Source: Agrostemma githago
Taxonomy: Eukaryota > Streptophyta > Magnoliopsida > Caryophyllales > Caryophyllaceae
Assembly (NCBI GenBank): GCA_958450325.1
Contig: OY288243.1
Coordinates: 25,202,844-25,266,843 of the forward strand
DNA length: 64,000 nucleotides
Reading direction: 5' to 3'
This document shows positions 57,749 to 64,000 of this stretch, one piece after another. A model generated the notes under the pieces. The model did not search any database, was not told the origin of the DNA, and saw nothing but the letters and a program-made list of their open reading frames with translations. The position numbers and the translations under genes are program-made. The first letter of the stretch is position 1; each line of letters begins with the position of its first letter.

Positions 57749-58217
57749 ATAGAAAACCCTAACTGTAACCCTAACTGTCATGCCTCCTCAGCAAACATGG
57801 GCCCAGTGCGCGCGCAGGCCTGACTTTAGATTTCAGGCTAAAATTCAGAATAAGAATCAAGCCGTCCCGAGCTTTCCTGAAAATTTCAAAAAATATTATG
57901 GTCCAAAAATTTTTCTTTTCAAAAATCAATATTTTATTCTCCCCAGCATGAGTCGGTGTTTCACCTATGTGTTACATGCAAGTTGTTATGTGTCAGCATA
58001 CAGGTACACCCCAAATCTCAGAAGCAAGTTTCCACGCAGCTCATTTACTCTCCACGAAGCCATCATCCTCAAGACAGGTATGACCCTCTGCTTATGGCTG
58101 GCGAGCCCTTCACGCGAGTCTAATGGACTATAAACGACCTGACCGGAAGGCTGCCAGGTTTTAATCCTCGATTGGCCTGGTAGCTACTCTGATTTTTGCC
58201 TTGTCCAAGCCTCACTC
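57749..58217 (+). other. I 3' region
   Basis: Non-coding. It contains segments shared with E and C (for example the CCCCAGCATGAGTCGGTGTTTC type near 57942, compare 5924) and the conserved 3' block at about 58093-58217. Confidence 0.6.
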
Positions 58218-58230
58218 AGAGTGGGGGCTC
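58218..58230 (+). other. Purine tract (PPT) of I
   Basis: AGAGTGGGGGCTC lies directly before the 3' LTR start TGTAGACACCCGC. Confidence 0.7.
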
Positions 58231-59192
58231 TGTAGACACCCGCATTTTGCCTGCTAGTGTCTATGGCAGTTCCCGACAAAACACCCGTTGATGATCGGAC
58301 GTAAACATGACTTAATACGCTCGAATACGGACTCGGAATCAATAATATCCGACGTGGGAATTTAGCGGAGTACAAATCTCTCAAAACCGACCTCAAATCC
58401 AGGCCCAGCGGGTCGTTTCTAGTAAAATGAGACTAATTTGGGCCAAAACCGACACCAGAAAAAAAAACCGTCTTTTAGCGACGAGGTCAAAGACGAATCC
58501 GACACCAAAATTCAGTCGGGGGAGGTTATAGAAGATTGAGCCCAATCACCTTTTTTCAAAAAATTCAAAAAAGTCAACTTCTTTCTAAAATGGCTCACCC
58601 GCCTAATCCACTCGAACGAGTGAGGTCGAGTGGATTGACCTCACTCGATCGAGTGGAGCCACAACAAGCCCAACAGACCCCTTATTCAGGGCACTCGATC
58701 GAGTGCGCTAGGGCCACTCGATCGAGTGACCCCAGGTCGAGGGGTATACTCTATAAATACCCCCTCAAACCCTTCACATTTTTCAGATTTTGGCTTCATG
58801 CAAAAACCCAACATTTTCAACCCTAATCCCTCCATCCTCACTACACTACAACCCTAAGCAACCCTCAGCAAAAACCGAGTCCTTTATCCCTCGAAAAACC
58901 GATAAACCATCTCCTTACATACACACACCATAACTCTACTTACATCCTCGATACTCCCGCGCTCCCGTCGCTATTACAAGTCCATTTCTGAGGCCATTTT
59001 AAGCATGTAGGTTGAGGGTGTCATCAACCCGTTTTCTCACTTTTCTCTTCCTCTCTATCTCGATATATATATATATACATACATACACTATATATTATTA
59101 TTATTATTAGCGTACTAATTCTAACACTAACATTTTTATCATTATCCCATTTTAATTTTCGTTCTTTTTATCGGCAATTTAATACCACGTAT
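58231..59192 (+). repeat. I 3' LTR, cut by K
   Basis: It matches the first 960 bases of the 5' LTR (35466 onward), including palindromes near 58610-58730 and a TATA box TATAAATA at 58752-58759. It stops at ACCACGTAT where the K LTR begins; CGTAT (59188-59192) would be the left TSD of K. Confidence 0.8.
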
Positions 59193-61367
59193 TGTAGACA
59201 CCCAAATTTGGACCTGGTGGCTGCAGAAGTGCCCAGCAAACACCCGATGACGATAGGACTGCAACGCAACACGGGTTCGCGATGTTATAGGTAGTTTTCC
59301 TATAGAACAGATTTATTAATTTCTCGAAAAAATTTAAAAACTAACATGATGGCAGCCTTAGTCGTGTCGTTACGGTCGCATAGACGCTAATTAGAGTCAA
59401 TTCCGACATCGGGACACCGAGTCGGTCCCGAAACTCAAACCGAGTCAACACCGCACCAAGCGAACCTCGGGATGAACATCCGAGGCCCACAAAACCCACG
59501 GTGCTAGGTCAAACCTGGGGTAAACTTCATCCCCAAGAAACATATCACACTCCTCCCTCTCGGTTTTGGAAAGTATTAAAACCGTATCCTCAGAACTCCA
59601 ACCACACCATCTGACGCGCCTGGGTCTCCCCACGCTCGGACCCAGGCGTCTGAGTCTTAGCACGCCCCAGCTCGGGCGCCCATATGGGCGATGAGGGCCG
59701 AAAACACCTATAAATACCACCCTTCACGCCCTCATTTCGACATACGACAATACAACTCTTCTCTTCTCGCTCTAAATTCTCGCTAAGGGCTTGCACTCCG
59801 ACACACGAGGCAAACGATCTACTCGGTTGTAGTTCCGATAAAAAATGACATTGACGCTACTCCTCACCTTCGAGCACCCCATTCGATACCGAGGTGCCTG
59901 TGATCGACTAGCTCAAAACTAGTAACGAAGTTCTGCCGGATTAGCCGCAGAACTAGTCCTTAGCAAACGAAGTTCTGTCGGAGTAGTCGCGGGAAGGTCA
60001 AACGGTAACGGAGTTCTGCCGGAATCACTGGTGAAGCTAGGAGGATCCGCCTGTTGATCGAGTCGTCACTAGGTTGCCATCTAAATACAACTTTCCATAT
60101 TTGCACTTTTTATTATTATGCACTACAACAACTCTAGATGTGGGCGCTAGGCCCACCAACATCTACTAAAATACGTAACGTCCCAACTTCAACCAAAAAT
60201 ACTAAAACACACTAAATAGACCCGAGTAATTCCGAGATCCGTTCTCAAAACTATCTATGCATCGAGTCCCGTTTAGTGTATACTCCGAGGGTGCAACTCC
60301 TCACAATGTGATTTACTTACATTCACATTTACAGTTTTTCGTATGATTTATTGCTTTTATGACCTTATTATCGCATGCTAAATCACATAACATGGAATTC
60401 AAAACATAAAATAACTTAAAACTGAACAAAATGATGGTCAGGTTTTGTATTAGTCCGGGTGCTCACCTTATTAGGTTCGATGCATCTCTATTAATGCCGA
60501 ACCGACGCATCTTAAGCAGAATACCAGGTAAGGTATATCACAAGAATGACTAATATCCGTATTATCGCGTTAAAACTGATTTGCTAATACATATAATACA
60601 TAGTACTCTCTACTCTTCAAAGTGCATCTTTTCATGGCCTGTTTGTCACGTGAAATCGCATGCAAAGAATGTAAACACTACTATTTTGACGATAAAACTT
60701 ATCTGTCCTTAAACAACCGACGTAGCTAAGCATAGGGTTAAAACAACGGATGTTACAGTACTTCCACCACAACAAAAGAACTAGGAAATCAGCCCACCGA
60801 TTGATTAGTAGAGGCCGCTATAGTGCGGGCGGGATTGGGTGTTGGCATCTATCGGATGTTGGCTTCCCAATACGTACCCTCACCCCTTACTCAGAATCGA
60901 CGGTTTCCGGATGTCCGAAACCATTGACAATGAGAGTCATTCCAGGCTTGGAGTGCTTAAGGGTACAAGTCTTTTTCTTTAGGTCCCGTGCCACTAACCT
61001 TTGAGCCGGTAAGGGATCAAAGTTGACTTGAACGGTTTCCGAGTCCCCATAATTGACTCGGTGGAGACTCCACAATCGGCAACGAACTCAGTTCACTAAA
61101 AAGGTCGCCTTGCCAAATGAATCGGCCTTTATACATTTACAACCATGTCTCGATCGATTCCCAAACGAAAACACGGGTGCCCGTACCCTTCTAGTACAAG
61201 TCCGGATCGTCATCCAAATCGAGGTCCGACACATCGCCCGTATGCGAGATCGGACCGGCCCCCGGTAGGGAGGGGGCCGCGTGGGTGGCCGCCGCCACAC
61301 GATAAAAACCGGGTCGGTCTCGCGCGGGCACCTGCGGGGCGCCGGGCGGTGCGGACGGATGTCCACA
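59193..61367 (+). repeat. K 5' LTR
   Basis: It is 2,175 bp, from TGTAGACACCC to GATGTCCACA. The TATA box TATAAATA is at 59709-59716. The GC-rich conserved block is at 60804-60935 and a very GC-rich 3' end at 61200-61367. Confidence 0.85.
59709..59716 (+). promoter_or_regulatory. TATA box of K 5' LTR
   Basis: TATAAATA in ACACCTATAAATACC, about 515 bases into the LTR. Confidence 0.65.
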
Positions 61368-61370
61368 GTT

Positions 61371-61388
61371 TGGCGACTCCGCTGGGGA
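61371..61388 (+). other. Primer binding site of K
   Basis: TGGCGACTCCGCTGGGGA, three bases after the LTR end; the cleanest PBS in the window together with that of D. Confidence 0.85.
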
Positions 61389-63050
61389 TTTGGAAACAAG
61401 TTTCCAGCGGTGGTGTAACTTGAACGAGGTCGGTGAAACTCATTTCTTAGTTCGTAGTTGTGGTCACTAAAGGTTTTGGCCCTAAAAAGCCCACCCTAAC
61501 CGATATCAGGACCAATCGACCTCTTCGCGGTAAGATCTCTAGGGACACGCGGAGAGATCCTCGATTGACGCTCCGGCCGCCTAACGCGTAACCCGCGGGA
61601 TTAATAAGCGGACAATCCAAACGGACAGTATGACATTCACCTCCCCAGATCTTTGTCAATGCCTAAGTAAAGACTATTCGTGGGCGGTAGCCTACCCTAA
61701 CCTACCCAAGTCTGCATCCTGCATGAGTGTATGCATTCCTAATTCTGTGTAGCGTGTTTGAACAATACAACCCAAATAAAACACTAAAATCCGGATTCAA
61801 CCACGCAAACATATTTAACCGCAACCAATTCCGTTTTTTCGAAAATACCTCTTCTTTTCAAAGCGACCGTTTAAACGTCAATACTCCGACCAAATCGTGG
61901 TTTCTAAAAAAGGGAAAATGTTTTTTTTTAAAAAAAAAAAGAAAATGCCATTACCAAGGCGAAATTCACACTCACTAATTTCATAAAAAAAAAAGTTTTT
62001 AAGTGCCATCACCTTGGCCAAATTAAAACCCGTCAACAATGGTTACCATCAATGCAACCGAAACTCCCAATTAAAGGGGTTAAGGCCACCACGCGGTTAC
62101 ATTTTATTTCAAAATAAAAAAAATCTTTTTACACACATATCGTTAGCACAACCGAAGCTTCAATTAATGAACTTAAGGAACTAAAAAATGGTTACACTTT
62201 CAAAACACCTTTTTAATGCACACCCCCACCGTCTAATGCTAATTTGTACAACCGACGAACGTGGGTCACTAATTTTAAAAGTTCTATTTCAAAAAGCAAA
62301 AAAATTATAAGAAACACTATTCACCACCTAAGTCCCTCACTAAGGATTTAGTCACACATCTAAGGACACCGTCATCAGACTTCACGCTCCGCCACGAGCA
62401 TCACGCACCACGCAAATATCGAACTAGCTAATTAATAGTAGTTTTTATAGAAGCATCACGTAATTATTTCCAAAAAAACCGGTTCCCCTAAAAGAAATGC
62501 ACTCCTTCCAAAAAAACATTTACACTTTCTCTATCATCGGATTACCGACGCACACGTATATCAACACGTTTTCACATCACGAACGACGTCACACTGATTT
62601 TACAAAATCGTCCTTTTTCAAAAACTTTCCGCTGCAAATATTGGTCGTTTTCGGAAAAAAAACTAAAAGTTCTTTGATCCTGAGCCGGGATCGCGATCAA
62701 TTTCTTACGTCGTACAACCGTGTGGTTAACTGTCTGTGTTAGTTACAAGGATCATCTCTACCCGAGTTCTTACATTTTGGGTTGTCTCATTCCGAGAAGT
62801 CCTCTTTAAACCTCACCTCCGAGGTTTATGTCAAATCATCTCGTTACAGAGACCTAAGATCCATAAGGCGTTCCGCCAAATACACCAAGAGTCTAAAGCA
62901 CCCGAGTCCCTAACCTAGTGACCGCGCACACACGCGAGTCAAGGGTCTCATTTCCGCGTCGCTCAGTCACGAGCATTACCCGAATCCCTAAGTCGTCCGG
63001 TGGATGCGTTCTGACCTTTTAATCCTTTCCTATTAGAATAACTCCCCGAC
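61389..63050 (+). other. K leader, untranslated
   Basis: Non-coding, with poly-A runs near 61915-61995 and 62110-62130. It pairs in inverted orientation with the J leader. Confidence 0.65.
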
Positions 63051-63851
63051 ATGTCGGTAGATTCAAGCGCCATCAAAAGCATCCGCAACGATGTCAGTGC
63101 CCTAGCCAAATTGGTTCACAACAGCCATACTTCATTAACCCGTTTGACTTTATCCGTCCGTTACATCGATAGCTCCCTCAATTTCCTTGAGAGTAGAGAC
63201 ACCGAAAGTGATACAAACGATAACCTGAGTGATTACCATGCCCAAAAGCCTACCCAGAATAGATTATCCCAATGCTCCGCCCGATCGGAGTTTCCTAAAG
63301 TCGATACGGAAGGAATGCCAAGACCTTACAAGACCACACCCAATAAAGTAGGAAGGTCACCGAGAAAGTTTACCCCAATCAACTCATCTTACACCAAAGC
63401 CCCTAAGTGCCTAGTCGATCAAGGTCTACTCTCACCTTTGGGTCCCACTCCGGATCCACCAGTCGACAGACGAAGCAAAAATTGGACCCCTAATGTTTAT
63501 TGCCTATGTCACCAAGGTAACGGGCTTGATACCGAATCTTGCTTTCGGCTCAAACATGCCATACAAGATAGGATCAAAAACGGGACCATTAACCTCCCAC
63601 CACCCGAGAAACAAAATAATACCGCAAGCCCTGTTAGCGTTCACACTGTCCCTGGCAATACCATCGGTTGTTCCCACCGCGACCCTATACAGGAAAATGC
63701 CCCGACTATCGAGGAAGATGCCGACAACTCACGGGCGTCCACCGAGACGAGCAAATCCGTGTCTGAGTCAGAGTCTAGTTCGTCTTATGGCCTAGACCTA
63801 GTAATAATAACAAATGTCTTTTCGTTTCTCGCATCGAGTCAGGAGGTGTGA
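63051..63851 (+). CDS. gag: gag of K, capsid core missing, nucleocapsid kept
   Basis: An open frame of 266 residues from ATG 63051 (MSVDSSAIKSIRNDVSALAK) to TGA 63851. The N terminus is helical (ALAKLVHNSHTSLTRL). The capsid core that fills D and C is absent. The sequence passes through a polar stretch to CLVDQGLLSPLGPTPDPPVD, which matches the region just before the D nucleocapsid. The Cys-His motif is CLCHQGNGLDTESC at residues 151-164, with Leu where D and J have the second His, followed by RLKHAIQDRI. A Ser/Glu-rich tail follows. The frame is unbroken, yet without a capsid it should not build a particle; it could be a short fossil or a nucleic-acid-binding remnant. Confidence 0.7.
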   Translation: MSVDSSAIKSIRNDVSALAKLVHNSHTSLTRLTLSVRYIDSSLNFLESRDTESDTNDNLSDYHAQKPTQNRLSQCSARSEFPKVDTEGMPRPYKTTPNKVGRSPRKFTPINSSYTKAPKCLVDQGLLSPLGPTPDPPVDRRSKNWTPNVYCLCHQGNGLDTESCFRLKHAIQDRIKNGTINLPPPEKQNNTASPVSVHTVPGNTIGCSHRDPIQENAPTIEEDADNSRASTETSKSVSESESSSSYGLDLVIITNVFSFLASSQEV

Positions 63852-64000
63852 AGGGGTTTGTCCTCCACCTCCCCAAAAACAATATCACGGACACATAGTC
63901 CACTTATTACTATCAATAAAAAGAAATAAACTTTTCTTCCTTTATGACACGCCTCGACAATCGCTTCATTTAATAATGTACTTTCTTGCTTACAACTCGG
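63852..64000 (+). other. K sequence after gag, to the window edge
   Basis: CCTCCACCTCCCCAAAAACA here is the counterpart of J 50710-50735 (inverted). No gene is seen in the 149 bases available. Confidence 0.6.

Larger units (their letters stand above)
35466..59192 (+). mobile_element. Element I: Tat-like LTR element carrying an antisense gene, split by J
   Basis: The parts in order are the 5' LTR (35466-37791), PBS, leader, a damaged gag (38989-39480), element J, the integrase C-terminal tail (55184-55474), an antisense spliced gene (55862-57644), the conserved 3' block, the purine tract and the start of the 3' LTR (58231-59192), where K is inserted. The gag-to-integrase stretch of I is gone. 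J therefore did not simply insert: a deletion removed I sequence and the outer end of the J 3' LTR. Confidence 0.8.
59193..64000 (+). mobile_element. Element K: Tat-like element of the J family, 3' end outside the window
   Basis: It has a 5' LTR (59193-61367), PBS, leader and a reduced gag (63051-63851), and then continues past the window edge. It is in the opposite orientation to J and forms a long inverted repeat with it. Confidence 0.85.

Noticed and set aside
1..64000. tRNA, rRNA and CRISPR signals.
   Set aside because: Short tRNA-like matches are retroelement primer binding sites. No cloverleaf, rRNA segment or regular spacer array was seen.

Overview
This window is plant nuclear DNA made almost wholly of nested LTR retrotransposons of the Ty3/gypsy superfamily. 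I see no ordinary single-copy host gene, no rRNA, tRNA or CRISPR array. The evidence is spliced reading frames with plant-type GT-AG introns, LTR start and end pairs, tRNA-type primer binding sites (PBS), purine tracts, target-site duplications (TSDs), and gag/protease/RNase H/integrase motifs of plant lineages. The host is a flowering plant, probably a eudicot; I cannot name the species.

Layout. (A) 1-17383, minus strand: a tandem array of at least three units of a small chromovirus-type element (650-bp LTRs, tRNA-Met-type PBS) that share LTRs. Its pol is reduced to a reverse transcriptase (RT) N-terminal remnant joined to a possible integrase tail. (E) 3382-15519 is a Tat-like element inserted in the gag of the middle A unit. 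(F) 7276-14041 is a long-LTR element inserted in the 3' LTR of E, with only 327 bp left between its LTRs. (D) 17384-34271, minus strand, is a Tat/Ogre-like element (LTR, leader, gag, protease, start of RT) with stop codons. (C) 21096-30896 is an element with both ends, inserted in the leader of D with a perfect 5-bp TSD; it has LTRs, PBS, gag and purine tract but no pol. (G, H) 34272-35465 are LTR scraps. (I) 35466-59192, plus strand, keeps a 5' LTR, a damaged gag, an integrase tail, an antisense gene and part of a 3' LTR. (J) 39481-55183, minus strand, lies inside I and is about 15.7 kb. (K) 59193 to the window end, plus strand, is inserted in the 3' LTR of I and is the same LTR family as J, in opposite orientation.

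The most interesting part is the cargo of J and I. Between integrase and 3' LTR, and antisense to the retroelement, J carries two intron-containing genes. One encodes a plant mobile domain (PMD, aminotransferase-like) protein whose exons 2-8 are all open and join in phase 0. The other resembles the plant DUF7745 family. I carries a homologue of the second gene, also antisense, with an intron at the same place. Because these genes lie on the strand opposite the genomic RNA, their introns would not be removed when the element copies itself.

No element here keeps a complete RT domain, so all of them look non-autonomous or decayed. Insertion order read from the nesting: A before E before F; G before D before C; G before H before I, then J and K into I.
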